Origin: Deinococcus hopiensis KR-140
Lineage (GTDB): Bacteria > Deinococcota > Deinococci > Deinococcales > Deinococcaceae
Direction: 5' to 3'
DNA length: 30,524 bases
Assembly: GCA_943327755.2 (NCBI GenBank)
Contig: CALPYF020000046.1
Coordinates: forward strand, 1 to 30,524
Under the pieces are notes generated by a model. It worked only from the letters and a program-made list of their open reading frames with translations. It was not told the origin of the DNA and ran no database searches. The position numbers and the translations under genes are program-made. Below are positions 8,004-17,021 of this stretch, in pieces (within the stretch, counting starts at the first letter, position 1; each line of letters begins with the position of its first letter).

Positions 8004-8038
8004 GGCGACCGGGCACAGGGCCGCCCGGCCACCGGAGT

Positions 8039-9529
8039 TCAGTGCTTGCCGAAGTGACCCAGCTGCGGCACGTTGGGGCGCCACTCGGGCGTCTCGACGA
8101 CCTCGCCGTACAGGTCGTACTCGTCGCTGTCCTCAATGCGCACGCGGACGATGTCCCCGATCTTCACGGCCCCGGCAAACTCGGCGGCGTACACGTACAC
8201 CTGCCCGTCGATGCCGGGCGCGTCGCCCTTCGTGCGGCCGATCAGTTTCGTGCCGGGCTGGTCGTCCTCGTCGTCGTTGAACTCGTCGATGATGACGTCC
8301 ATGACGGTGCCGACCTTCTCGGCGAGCTTCTCGGCGCTGATGCGCTGGGCGACCTCCATGAAGCGCGCGAGGCGCTCCTCCTTGACCTCCTGCGGCACCG
8401 CGCCGGGCAGCGCGTTCGCGTCCGCCTCCTCGACGTCGCTGTACGCGAAGGCGCCCACGCGGTCCAGGCGGGCGTCCTCCAGGAACGTCAGCAGCTCCCG
8501 GAAGTCCTCCTCGGTCTCGCCGGGGAAGCCCACGATGAACGTCGAGCGGATCACGAGTTCCGGGCAGATCTCGCGCCAGCGGCGGATGGTGTCCAGCTGC
8601 TTGCCCGCGCCGGGGCGGCGCATGGCGCGCAGCACCTTCGGGCTGGCGTGCTGCAGCGGCACGTCCAGGTACGGGAGGATCTTGCCCTGGGCCATGAGTT
8701 CCACGATCTTCTCGACGTGCGGGTACGGGTACACGTAGTGCATGCGCACCCACGCGCCCATCTCCCCGAGTTTCACGGCGAGGTCGGTCAGGTGCGCGCG
8801 GACCTGCTCACCCTGGAATTCCGACTCGCGGTAGCGGACGTCCACGCCGTACGCGCTGGTGTCCTGGCTGATGATCATGAGTTCCTTCGTGCCGCCCGCG
8901 ATCAGGCGGAACGCCTCGTACAGCACCGCGCCCGCGTCCCGCGACACCTGCAGGCCGCGCAGCTTCGGGATGATGCAGAACGAGCAGGTGTGGTTGCAGC
9001 CCTCGGCGATCTTCACGTACGCGTAGTGGCGCGGCGTGAGCTTCACGCTGGGCGCGAACACGTCCCCGTGCCGGGTGTCCTCACGCGCGGGCTGCTCAGC
9101 CCCGGCGCGCGTGCCGGGCACCGCGACCGGCAGCAGGCCGGTAAACGCATCCGTCTCGATGGGCAGCAGGGTTCGCACGTGCCCCATCACGTCGTCCACG
9201 GCCTCGCTGCCGGTGATGGCCGCGACCTTCGGGTGACGTTCCATGATCTTCTCCGGGCGCTCGCCCAGGCAGCCGGTCACGATGACCTTCCCGGTCGCGT
9301 CCAGCGCCTCGCCGATCGCGTTCAGGGATTCCTCCACGGCGGGCGTGATGAACCCACACGTGTTCACGATCACCGCGTCCGCGTCCTCGTAACTGGGCGC
9401 GACCTCGTACCCCTCCACACGCAATTGCGTCAGGATCCGCTCGCTGTCCACCAGCGCCTTCGGGCACCCCAGGCTGATGAACCCCACCTTTCTCGCGCCC
9501 GCGGTGGCGGGCTTCACTGCTTCCGTCAT
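8039..9529 (-). CDS. rimO: Ribosomal protein S12 methylthiotransferase RimO
   Basis: The 496-residue radical-SAM enzyme attaches a methylthio group to an Asp of ribosomal protein S12. The N-terminal MTTase domain has the three cluster Cys in SLGCPKALVDSE, NTCGFI and GCLGERPE; SLGCPK(N/A)xVDSE separates RimO from MiaB. The radical-SAM motif is CNHTCSFCIIP. A TRAM RNA-binding domain ends the protein. A linker of about 35 residues rich in Ala/Arg (PVAVPGTRAGAEQPARED) between the two Fe-S domains and an acidic insert (DEFNDDEDDQPG) in TRAM are larger than usual. GAGGAG precedes the ATG at 9529; the in-frame GTG at 9550 would put this site inside the gene. Confidence 0.95.
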   Translation of the reverse strand: MTEAVKPATAGARKVGFISLGCPKALVDSERILTQLRVEGYEVAPSYEDADAVIVNTCGFITPAVEESLNAIGEALDATGKVIVTGCLGERPEKIMERHPKVAAITGSEAVDDVMGHVRTLLPIETDAFTGLLPVAVPGTRAGAEQPAREDTRHGDVFAPSVKLTPRHYAYVKIAEGCNHTCSFCIIPKLRGLQVSRDAGAVLYEAFRLIAGGTKELMIISQDTSAYGVDVRYRESEFQGEQVRAHLTDLAVKLGEMGAWVRMHYVYPYPHVEKIVELMAQGKILPYLDVPLQHASPKVLRAMRRPGAGKQLDTIRRWREICPELVIRSTFIVGFPGETEEDFRELLTFLEDARLDRVGAFAYSDVEEADANALPGAVPQEVKEERLARFMEVAQRISAEKLAEKVGTVMDVIIDEFNDDEDDQPGTKLIGRTKGDAPGIDGQVYVYAAEFAGAVKIGDIVRVRIEDSDEYDLYGEVVETPEWRPNVPQLGHFGKH

Positions 9530-9585
9530 GCTCACTCCTCGCCACGCCACACCCGCTCGGGCGGGGGCACGGCATTCAGCCCGCC

Positions 9586-9591
9586 ACTCTA
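9586..9591 (-). promoter_or_regulatory. Candidate -10 box for rimO
   Basis: TAGAGT on the minus strand fits TANNNT and would give a leader of about 50 nt carrying the rimO ribosome-binding site. There is no clear -35. Confidence 0.25.
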
Positions 9592-9633
9592 CCGTGACGG
9601 GCCGCAGGGGGATGGAACTGGATTACAGGTGGG

Positions 9634-11487
9634 TCACTGGCAGTCGCGGACGCTCAGCTGCCCGTTCAGGTCCGGGCGGAGCGTGCGGCCCGCCAGCAGG
9701 CCCTGGGCGGTGCGGTCGATGATGCGGCGCATCTCCAGCTTGGCATAGTTCAGGCGCTGCTCGCGTAGCGAGAGGCTGCTCAGGGTGGGTTGCGCGAAGC
9801 ACAGCGCGCCGCTTTGCACGTTCAGGGTCTTGACGGGCACGACGGTCTTCTCGCCGGGCAGCGGCAGGGCCGCGCAGGTGCTCAGCTTGGCCGTGGGCAT
9901 CTTGCCGGTCAGGAAGTACTCGGTGATGGGCGTGTCCACGCAGGCGGTGCCGTAGGGGAACGCGGCGTGCTGCGGCTCGTCATCGATGAAGATCATCTTC
10001 GCACTGGGCGTGCTGTTCAGGGCCTTCAGGGCGCCTTCCTGCGCGGTGGCGGGATCGAGTTCGTTCTGGAGCATCAGGACGGGCGGCATGTTCGCGGGAA
10101 TGGCGGGCTGCTTGACGCTGGGGCCGCCCTTCCACTGGTAGCAGGCGTTGGCGACCGAGGCCCCGCCGAGCAGCGGGTACGCCTTGGCCTCCTGCTCGTC
10201 GCGGGCGCGGGCGGCGGTCAGGTCGGTGGGCCAGGCGGTGTCGTTGCAGGTCACGGCCGTGAACACCGAGGAGGACGCGTCCAGTTCGACGGGGCTCGGC
10301 GCGGGGTTACGCACGTCCTCGCGGATCTGGAGGAACATCAGCGCCAGCTGCCGGGCCAGGTCGTTGGTCTCGGCGTCCGGGAAGTAGGTCTGCTTCAGGG
10401 CCAGGGCGCCCAGTTCGTCGGTCGTGGCGGTGGGATTGGTCCTGATCAGGCCGCTGAGCACGGCGGCGGGTTTCAGGACGACGCCGATCAGGGGGAGGTT
10501 GTCGCGGCCGTACATGAACTGCGCGATGTAGCGGCTGGTGATGAAGCGCAGGTTCTCTTCCAGGCCGTTCTGCGTGGCGTACACGTCCGTTCCGGTCGCG
10601 CCCAGCCCGAAGTACGCGTTCTGCCGCGCCAGGTAGGGGGCGACCGCGTCACGGAAGTCCCGTTCGAAGGCCATGGGCTGGAAGCCGAAGGTCTCCTCGA
10701 AGGGCGCGTTGAAGGAGGTGTTCCCGTCGAGCAGCATGCGGCCGGTGTGTTCGGGGAACAGCTTGGCGTACCAGGAGCCCAGCCACGTGCCGTACGAGTA
10801 CCCGATGTAGTTCAGTTTCTGGTCGCCCATCAGCTGCCGCGCGAGGTTCAGGTCGCGGGCGGTCGCGTCGGTGTTCACGAAGGGCGTGATGGGGTTTTTC
10901 TGGCAGGCCAGGGCGGTCAGTTTCCCTTCGCGGATCATGGCCTGGACGTTCGCCTCGCTGCGGTCCGTGGCGGGCGGGCGGATGGGGGCGCTCAGTTCGT
11001 TCGTGCCGCAGTTCAGGCGGGTGCTGGCGCCCACGCCGCGCGGGGAGAAGCCGATCAGGTCGAACTGCTCGGTCATGGTCTTCAGGTTCTCGGCGGCGGG
11101 CGTATCGATGACGCCGTTCTCCCAGTAGAAGCCGAACAGGGGCGCGAAGGCCAGGCCGTCGCCGCCGGGGCCGCCGGGGTTGAAGAAGATCGAGCCCTGG
11201 CGTTTCTTGCTGTCGGCGGCGGCGTAGCGGATCAGGGACACGCTGGCCTTCCCGGCACTGGGGTTGCTCCAGTCCAGGGGAACGCTCAGGTCGGCGCAGC
11301 TCAGGCGGGTGCCGATGGCCCCGAACAGATCCGTGTCGTCGCTGCCCAGGATGGTGGGGTCGCAGGTGGTCCAGTTCAGGGTCTGGCTGGTGAAGGGCTT
11401 CAGGGCGTCCACTTCGGGGGTCTGGGGGGGTTTGCAGGCGACGAGGGTGGTCGTCAGGGTCAGCAGGGCGAGGGCTGCTCGTTTCAT
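9634..11487 (-). CDS. Secreted alpha/beta hydrolase, tripeptidyl aminopeptidase-like lipoprotein
   Basis: The 617-residue product starts with a lipoprotein signal (LTLTTTLVAC, lipidated C18). It then has the alpha/beta-hydrolase layout of the S33 / TAP-like family: oxyanion region FFNPGGPGGDGL, RGVGAST, the nucleophile elbow GYSYGT, then a C-terminal TAP-like domain with the acid in LQNELDPAT and the His in DEPQHAAFPYGTACVD. Such enzymes remove short peptides from the N-termini of exported proteins. Several Cys (TTCDP, LSCAD, LNCG, TCND, NACY, TACVD, STCAA, VRDC) suggest disulfides outside the cytoplasm. GGAGG precedes the ATG. It is divergent from minD. Confidence 0.85.
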   Translation of the reverse strand: MKRAALALLTLTTTLVACKPPQTPEVDALKPFTSQTLNWTTCDPTILGSDDTDLFGAIGTRLSCADLSVPLDWSNPSAGKASVSLIRYAAADSKKRQGSIFFNPGGPGGDGLAFAPLFGFYWENGVIDTPAAENLKTMTEQFDLIGFSPRGVGASTRLNCGTNELSAPIRPPATDRSEANVQAMIREGKLTALACQKNPITPFVNTDATARDLNLARQLMGDQKLNYIGYSYGTWLGSWYAKLFPEHTGRMLLDGNTSFNAPFEETFGFQPMAFERDFRDAVAPYLARQNAYFGLGATGTDVYATQNGLEENLRFITSRYIAQFMYGRDNLPLIGVVLKPAAVLSGLIRTNPTATTDELGALALKQTYFPDAETNDLARQLALMFLQIREDVRNPAPSPVELDASSSVFTAVTCNDTAWPTDLTAARARDEQEAKAYPLLGGASVANACYQWKGGPSVKQPAIPANMPPVLMLQNELDPATAQEGALKALNSTPSAKMIFIDDEPQHAAFPYGTACVDTPITEYFLTGKMPTAKLSTCAALPLPGEKTVVPVKTLNVQSGALCFAQPTLSSLSLREQRLNYAKLEMRRIIDRTAQGLLAGRTLRPDLNGQLSVRDCQ

Positions 11488-11601
11488 GGTGGTGCCTCCG
11501 GTGCGTGCGGGTCTGGGCCTTCATGGAACGTGCATGGCACGCTCACGCTGCGACCCGGTCGGAGCGTAGCGCCCTCCCCCATCCGGGTGCGTCCCGAACT
11601 G

Positions 11602-11616
11602 ACTTGACTTTCAAGT
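11602..11616. promoter_or_regulatory. Inverted repeat upstream of minD, possible operator
   Basis: ACTTGA-CTT-TCAAGT is a perfect 6-bp inverted repeat with a 3-nt spacer, in the gap between the divergent hydrolase gene and minD. It contains TTGACT, which could also be read as a -35, but no -10 lies at the right distance. Confidence 0.3.
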
Positions 11617-11690
11617 GTTGCCGTGGTCTGGGGCAGGGACAGGTCTGGGGCTCGCCACAGGTCGGTGCACACCCCCTCATTCGGGCGCGC

Positions 11691-11696
11691 TACACT
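11691..11696 (+). promoter_or_regulatory. Leaderless -10 box of minD
   Basis: TACACT ends 8 nt before the minD ATG and there is no Shine-Dalgarno in between, which fits a leaderless Deinococcus transcript for minD-minE. Confidence 0.5.
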
Positions 11697-11704
11697 GCCG
11701 GGAC

Positions 11705-12505
<801 letters not shown>

Positions 12506-12506
12506 C

Positions 12507-12761
12507 GTGTTTTCCTGGATGAAGCGGGGCCGCAGCAAGGAGACCCTCAAGGACCGCCTGGAGCTGGTGCTGGCGTACGACCGGGCGCAGATTCCGCCCG
12601 GTAAGGTGGACGCGCTGCGCAACGACCTGCTGGAGGTCGTGCGGCGCTACTTCCCGGCGGGGAACAGCAGCGTGGAGATCGAGCAGCGCGGCGACATGGT
12701 CGTGCTGATGGCGAACATCCCGCTGGACGAGCCGCCCGCGACGGGGGGCCGCGCCCGCTGA
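12507..12761 (+). CDS. minE: Cell division topological factor MinE
   Basis: The 84-residue protein stimulates MinD ATPase and drives the Min oscillation. The N-terminal MFSWMKRGRSKETLKDRL is the membrane and MinD-contact region, followed by LVLAYDRAQIPPGKVDALRNDL, the conserved MinE core, and a C-terminal beta strand dimerisation part (SVEIEQRGDMVVLMANIPL). It starts with GTG one base after the minD stop, with a G-rich ribosome-binding stretch inside the end of minD. It is the last gene before a good terminator. Confidence 0.94.
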   Translation: MFSWMKRGRSKETLKDRLELVLAYDRAQIPPGKVDALRNDLLEVVRRYFPAGNSSVEIEQRGDMVVLMANIPLDEPPATGGRAR

Positions 12762-12780
12762 CCGCGGGCCTCAGGTTCGG

Positions 12781-12817
12781 AGGGGCGTCGGGGGCTGACC
12801 CTGACGCCCCTTCTTCT
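12781..12817 (+). terminator. Terminator of minD-minE
   Basis: AGGGGCGTC (12781-12789) pairs with GACGCCCCT (12803-12811), with extra GGG/CCC pairing possible in the loop, followed by TTCTTCT. It ends the min operon. Confidence 0.75.
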
Positions 12818-12954
12818 GCCGGATTCACGGGAGACGGGCAGCAGCTCGGGCTCCCTCGGGGCCACTGGATGAGAGCCGGGCCAGCGGCTCTTAGGATTTT
12901 CTGGGTGCCGGGCCCTACGCTGGGGGGCGTGACCTGCCCTGCCCGGAGTGCCCC

Positions 12955-14022
12955 GTGAAGTACGACCTGCGATTCCCCGTGATCATTGCCCTGCTGCTCG
13001 TGGCGGGCCTGCTGACGGTCAGCACGGCGGCGCTGTCGCCGCGCGCCTCGGAGGGCATCTTCGTGAAGCAGGTGCTGGGCGTGGTGCTCGCGGCCCTGCC
13101 GCTGGGCGTGCTGTGGTGGGCGGGCCGCGACCGGATCTACCGTTTCGCGCCGCACCTGTTCGGGCTGGCGCTGCTGCTGCAGGCGAGTACGTTCGTGATC
13201 GGCAAGGAAGTCAACGGGCAGAAGAACTGGATCATGCTGGGGCCCATTCAGTTCCAGCCGCTGGAACTCACGAAACTGGCCCTGATCCTGATGCTGGCCC
13301 TCGTGCTGCGCGGCGGCTTCAAGGGGCTGCCCACGTACGCGCGGGCGCTGGCGGTGTTCCTCCCGGCGGTGGGACTGGTCGTCGTGAACGACTTCGGCGG
13401 GGCGATGGTCCTGAGTGTCATGTTCGGCGTGATGCTGCTGGCGGCGCGCATCCCGTGGTGGCACGCGGCGCTGGCGGTGCTGGCCGTGAGCGTGGCGGTG
13501 CCGACCGTGCTGTTTCCGCACCTGGAGCCGTACCAGCAAAAGCGCCTGACGATCTTCGTGAATCCGTATCAGGATCCGCGCGGGGCGGGCTATCAGGTGA
13601 TTCAGAGCATCATCGCGGTCGGCTCGGGCGGGGTGGAGGGCAAGGGGTACAAGCAGGGCAGCCAGTCGCACAACGGCTTCCTGCCCGAGGCGCACACGGA
13701 CTTCGCGTTCAGCACCTGGGCGGAGGAGCAGGGGCTGGTCGGCGCGCTGGGCGTGCTGGCGCTGTACGGGGCGCTGTTCTGGGGGCTGGCGGGCATGGCG
13801 GCGCAGTCGCCCCGCCTGCAGGATCAGGTGCTGTTCGCGGGCATCCTGGGGCAGATCGGCTTTCAGGTCGTGGAGAATATCGGCGCGGCCCTGAGCGTGC
13901 TGCCGCTGACGGGCATCACGCTGCCGCTGATCAGCTACGGCCTGAGCAGTCTGGTCTCGACCCTGTCGACGCTGGGCGTGGCGTACGTGGTGTACCGCGA
14001 CCGCCTGGACGGGCAGATCTGA
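12955..14022 (+). CDS. rodA: RodA, SEDS-family peptidoglycan glycosyltransferase
   Basis: The 355-residue polytopic membrane protein polymerises lipid II during cell elongation together with a class B PBP. It has the SEDS signatures NGQKNWIMLGPIQFQPLELTK, the large periplasmic loop FVNPYQDPRGAGYQVIQS and GKGYKQGSQSHNGFLPEAHTD, whose Asp matches the catalytic Asp of the family, and GITLPLISYGLSS near the end. The GTG at 12955 has GGAG 7 nt upstream. A possible -10 (TACGCT, 12916-12921) lies between the min terminator and the gene. The next element downstream is a repeat beginning 8 nt after the stop. Confidence 0.92.
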   Translation: MKYDLRFPVIIALLLVAGLLTVSTAALSPRASEGIFVKQVLGVVLAALPLGVLWWAGRDRIYRFAPHLFGLALLLQASTFVIGKEVNGQKNWIMLGPIQFQPLELTKLALILMLALVLRGGFKGLPTYARALAVFLPAVGLVVVNDFGGAMVLSVMFGVMLLAARIPWWHAALAVLAVSVAVPTVLFPHLEPYQQKRLTIFVNPYQDPRGAGYQVIQSIIAVGSGGVEGKGYKQGSQSHNGFLPEAHTDFAFSTWAEEQGLVGALGVLALYGALFWGLAGMAAQSPRLQDQVLFAGILGQIGFQVVENIGAALSVLPLTGITLPLISYGLSSLVSTLSTLGVAYVVYRDRLDGQI

Positions 14023-14029
14023 CCGGCGT

Positions 14030-14184
14030 CTGATACGGGACTCAAGTGATGCCACATCACTCGGAGTCGCCCGGGGGCCCCCTCACCCTTCCGTCGCTTC
14101 GCTCCTCCCTCCCTCTCCCACAGGGGGAGAGGGGACAACGGAACGCGATCACGGTGCAAGCAAGTCAATGTAATCCCGTATGAG
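14030..14184 (+). repeat. Palindromic repeat, TGATACGG-end family (copy 2)
   Basis: The 155-bp element has terminal inverted repeats CTGATACGGGACT at the left against CTCATACGGGATT read from the right. Inside is the hairpin CCCTCTCCC/GGGAGAGGG (around 14111-14133). It is 149/155 identical to the 23144-23319 element apart from a 21-nt block present only there. It is non-coding and lies between rodA and the reductase gene. No target-site duplication is visible. Confidence 0.8.
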
Positions 14185-14219
14185 CCGCCGGGCGGATGGG
14201 CAACCGGGCGGGGGCCGGG

Positions 14220-14225
14220 TAGGCT
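14220..14225 (+). promoter_or_regulatory. Leaderless -10 box of the DHFR-like gene
   Basis: TAGGCT ends 6 nt before the ATG at 14232, the same arrangement as for dps. The intervening bases are GGGGGC. Confidence 0.45.
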
Positions 14226-14231
14226 GGGGGC

Positions 14232-14798
14232 ATGACGACCTTCCGGGTGTTCATCGCGACCAGTCTGGACGGGTTCATCGCGCGGCCCGACGGGCGGCTG
14301 GACTGGCTGCCGGGCGCCACGCCGGACGGGGTGCCCGCCCCGGCGGGTGAGGATCACGGCTTCGGGGCGTTCATGGCGGGGGTCGAGGTGGTCGTGATGG
14401 GCCGCGCGACGTTCGGGGCGGTGCGGGACTTCAGCCCGTGGCCGTATGCCGGGACGCGACTGCTGGTCCTGAGCCGCACCCTGACCGGGGCGGACATCCC
14501 GGAGGACCTGCGGCGCGAGGGGGTCGAGGTCCACCCGGGGCCGGTGGAGGTCCTGGCGGCGGAACTGCGGGCGCAGGGCGTGGAGGGCGTGTACGTGGAC
14601 GGTGGGCAGACCGTGCAGGCCTTCTTGCGGGCGGGACTGCTGGATGAGTTGACCGTGACGCGCGTGCCGGTGCTGCTGGGCGAGGGTCTGCCCCTCTTCG
14701 GGCCGCTGGGCTGGGACGCGTGGTGGGTTCACGAGGGCACGCAGGCCTTCCCGTCGGGGCTGGTGCAGGATCGCTACCGCCGGCGTCCGGCCGACTGA
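14232..14798 (+). CDS. RibD C-terminal / dihydrofolate reductase-like protein
   Basis: The 188-residue protein has the pattern of the DHFR-like RibD C-terminal family (YyaP/YwjB type): RVFIATSLDGFIARPDGRLDWL, VVMGRATFGAV, RLLVLSRT and GVYVDGGQTVQAFLRAGLLDELTVTRVPVLLGEG. These residues form a Rossmann-like NADPH site. Members are stand-alone reductases of unknown substrate; there is no deaminase domain, so this is not a full riboflavin enzyme. It is expressed from its own likely leaderless promoter, and a hairpin separates it from the next gene. Confidence 0.8.
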   Translation: MTTFRVFIATSLDGFIARPDGRLDWLPGATPDGVPAPAGEDHGFGAFMAGVEVVVMGRATFGAVRDFSPWPYAGTRLLVLSRTLTGADIPEDLRREGVEVHPGPVEVLAAELRAQGVEGVYVDGGQTVQAFLRAGLLDELTVTRVPVLLGEGLPLFGPLGWDAWWVHEGTQAFPSGLVQDRYRRRPAD

Positions 14799-14807
14799 CC
14801 TCTGTGG

Positions 14808-14827
14808 AGGTGCCCCGTCAGGCACCT
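14808..14827 (+). terminator. Weak hairpin after the DHFR-like gene
   Basis: AGGTGCC and GGCACCT pair perfectly around a 6-nt loop, 9 nt after the stop. No T-run follows, so termination is uncertain. Confidence 0.3.
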
Positions 14828-14855
14828 GTGAGAGTCCGGGGTGCCCAATAGGGGC

Positions 14856-15902
14856 ATGACGCCGCGCCTGCCCGCCCTGCCCGGAACGGACCGTGATCCG
14901 GTGAAGTTCTGGGTCCTGGTGATGTTCTTCGGGGCCGGGGTGGGGCTGGCCGTGCTGGGCCTGCTGCTCCCGGACGGGCGGGGGGCGTGGCCGGACCTGG
15001 GGCGGGCGCTGATGCTGGGCAATGGGGTCGGCAGTCTGGGCGCGCTGGCGCTGCTGGGTCGGGCGTGGCGCCGGCCACCGCTGCGGCGCTTCGATCTGCC
15101 GCTGCTGCTGCTGGCGCAGGTCTGCACCCTGGGGGGCGTGCTGGGTGAGACGTTCCTGTTCGGGTCGCAGGTGTCCAGCATGACGCAGCTGTGGGTGACG
15201 GTCTTCGCCGCCGGGTTCCTGCCCCGGCGGCTGGTGTGGGCGCAGCAGCTGGTGGGGCTGGCGAGCGTCACGCTGATGGTGTGGGCGCGCGCTCGGTACG
15301 GCCTGAACCCGCCGCGCCTGTGGCTGGTGGACGTGCTCGTCACGGCGCTGCCGGTGCTGCTGACCGGGGTGGCGGTGGCGTACTTCCGGGGTGCGGCAGA
15401 GCGGGAGGCTCGGGCGCTGGAACGGGCGGTGCGGACCGATCCCCTGACCGGGCTGGGGAACCGCCGGGCGCTGTTCGAGACCTTCGGTGCCGGGCAGTCC
15501 GGCGCGGCGCGGACAGGACTGGTCATGCTGGACATCGACCATTTCAAGGGCGTGAACGACCGCTACGGGCACGCCGAGGGTGACCGCGTGATCCGGGTGC
15601 TGGCGGACGTCATGCGGGAGCATGCGGGCCCCGGTGACCTGCTGACCCGGCATGGGGGAGAGGAGTTCGTGTGGGTGACGGCCGCCGGTGACCACGGCGA
15701 GCTGCTGACGCGCGTTGAGGCGCTGCGGGGAGCGTTCGCGCAGCGGGTCGAGGTGCTGGGCGTGACCGTGAGTGCCGGGGTGGCCGTGACGGACCGGCCG
15801 CTGGATGATCCGGCTGTCCTGGTCGGGGTGCTGCGCCGGGCCGACACGGCGCTGTATCAGGCGAAGGCGGCGGGCCGCGATCAGGTGCGGCTGGCCTCCT
15901 GA
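14856..15902 (+). CDS. Membrane-anchored diguanylate cyclase (GGDEF)
   Basis: The 348-residue protein has about six hydrophobic segments in residues 18-185 and a C-terminal GGDEF domain that makes cyclic di-GMP. The domain opens with RTDPLTGLGNRRALFE and has DIDHFKGVNDRYGHAEGD and the active site GGEEF (267-271), which is a functional variant. The inhibitory I-site RxxD expected before the active site reads GPGD, so product inhibition is probably lost. The start is uncertain: the ATG at 14856 is preferred, with an in-frame GTG at 14841; neither has a clear Shine-Dalgarno. Confidence 0.88.
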   Translation: MTPRLPALPGTDRDPVKFWVLVMFFGAGVGLAVLGLLLPDGRGAWPDLGRALMLGNGVGSLGALALLGRAWRRPPLRRFDLPLLLLAQVCTLGGVLGETFLFGSQVSSMTQLWVTVFAAGFLPRRLVWAQQLVGLASVTLMVWARARYGLNPPRLWLVDVLVTALPVLLTGVAVAYFRGAAEREARALERAVRTDPLTGLGNRRALFETFGAGQSGAARTGLVMLDIDHFKGVNDRYGHAEGDRVIRVLADVMREHAGPGDLLTRHGGEEFVWVTAAGDHGELLTRVEALRGAFAQRVEVLGVTVSAGVAVTDRPLDDPAVLVGVLRRADTALYQAKAAGRDQVRLAS

Positions 15903-15916
15903 AGGTGTGGGCGCGC

Positions 15917-15963
15917 AGAGAGGCCGTCGCACAGGCGGGGCACATCGTGATGAGCCTCTCTTT
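15917..15963 (+). terminator. Candidate terminator after the GGDEF gene
   Basis: AGAGAGGC (15917-15924) pairs with GCCTCTCT (15954-15961), followed by TT before AT-rich DNA. The loop is long (29 nt), so this is only moderately convincing. Confidence 0.35.
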
Positions 15964-15981
15964 ATGAAATCTCCATCTGAC

Positions 15982-16009
15982 TTGCCGCGAATGCTTTAAG
16001 AGATAAAGT
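15982..16009 (+). promoter_or_regulatory. Promoter of the aldo/keto reductase gene
   Basis: TTGCCG (15982-15987) and TAAAGT (16004-16009) are spaced by 16 bp in an AT-rich patch, and the -10 ends 7 nt before the ATG. This is the best-formed promoter in the window and would give a leaderless mRNA. Confidence 0.6.
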
Positions 16010-16016
16010 GTCGCGC

Positions 16017-16961
16017 ATGGAATACCGGAACCTCGGCAGGAGTGGTCTGAAGGTCAGTGAAGTCGCCCTGGGCGGCTGGGAAACCTACGGCATCAACCAG
16101 GACGCCTCGGCGATGGTGCGCGAGATCGTCACCGCCGCGTACGAGGGCGGCGTGAACTTCTTCGATCAGGCCGATATCTACGCCAAGGGACGCAGCGAGG
16201 AACTCATGGGCGCCGCCCTCAAGGAGTTCCCCCGTCACACGCTGGTCATCAGCTCTAAGGTCTACTGGCCCATGAGTGACGACGTGAACGACCGTGGCCT
16301 GAGCCGCAAGCACATTCTGCACAGCATCGACGGGAGCCTGAAGCGACTGGGCACCGATCACCTCGACATCTACTTCGCGCACCGCTACGACCCGGACGTG
16401 CCCATGGAAGAGATCGTCATGGCCTTCGATCAGGTCATCAGGGACGGCAAGGCGCTGTACTGGGGCACGAGCATGTGGCCCGCGGCGCGCATCGCCCAGG
16501 CGGTCGAGTTCGCGCGGGCCAACGGCCTGCACGCGCCCGTCACCGAGCAGCCCGAGTACTCCATGATCCGCCGCGACCGCGTCGAGGGCGAAATCCTGCC
16601 CTACACCGAGGAGGCGGGCGTGGGACTGGTCGTCTGGAGCCCCCTGGCGATGGGCCTGCTGACCGGCAAGTACGACGCGGGCAAGCCCGAGGGCGCGCGC
16701 CTGACCGAGAAGGAGAACTGGGGCAAGAACTTCCTGACGGAGGAGAACATCCAGAAGGTGCGCGACCTGAAACCCATCGCGGACGACCTGGGCATCACGC
16801 GCGCGCAGCTGGCCCTGGCCTGGATCCTGCGGCAGAAGGGCGTGAGCAGCGTCATCACGGGCGCCACGAAGGTCCAGCAGATTGAGGACACCGTGAAGGC
16901 GGCGGGCGTGCGCCTGAGCAGCGACGTGATCGAGCAGATCGAGACCATCCTCAAACGCTGA
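16017..16961 (+). CDS. Aldo/keto reductase, Kv-beta-like family
   Basis: The 314-residue NADPH-dependent oxidoreductase has the complete AKR tetrad D50 (FFDQADIY), Y55, K81 (ISSKVYW) and H122 (YFAHRYD). Segments such as GLSRKHILHSIDGSLKRLGTDHLDIYF and WSPLAMGLLTGKYD resemble the potassium-channel beta-subunit-like AKRs and bacterial YghZ/YajO proteins. It probably reduces small aldehydes or methylglyoxal; the substrate cannot be told. The ATG at 16017 is chosen over a GTG at 16008, which overlaps the -10 box. Confidence 0.92.
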   Translation: MEYRNLGRSGLKVSEVALGGWETYGINQDASAMVREIVTAAYEGGVNFFDQADIYAKGRSEELMGAALKEFPRHTLVISSKVYWPMSDDVNDRGLSRKHILHSIDGSLKRLGTDHLDIYFAHRYDPDVPMEEIVMAFDQVIRDGKALYWGTSMWPAARIAQAVEFARANGLHAPVTEQPEYSMIRRDRVEGEILPYTEEAGVGLVVWSPLAMGLLTGKYDAGKPEGARLTEKENWGKNFLTEENIQKVRDLKPIADDLGITRAQLALAWILRQKGVSSVITGATKVQQIEDTVKAAGVRLSSDVIEQIETILKR

Positions 16962-16971
16962 TCCGTGCGGA

Positions 16972-17012
16972 GCGGGGGGAGGGCGAGGCGGACGTCTCCC
17001 CTCCCCCCCCGC
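16972..17012. terminator. G/C hairpin between convergent genes
   Basis: GCGGGGGGAGGG (16972-16983) can pair with the C-rich run at 16998-17012, with two bases bulged. It lies between the stops of the reductase and DUF885 genes and may serve both. There is no T-run. Confidence 0.35.
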
Positions 17013-17021
17013 CTGTGGTGG

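Noticed and set aside
9790..11607. 605-codon plus-strand open frame
   Set aside because: Antisense shadow of the secreted hydrolase; Gly/Val/Gln-rich with no domain.
14030..14184. Repeat copy 2 as the promoter of the DHFR-like gene
   Set aside because: A -10 box already lies 36 nt downstream of the repeat, and the same element occurs elsewhere without such a gene.
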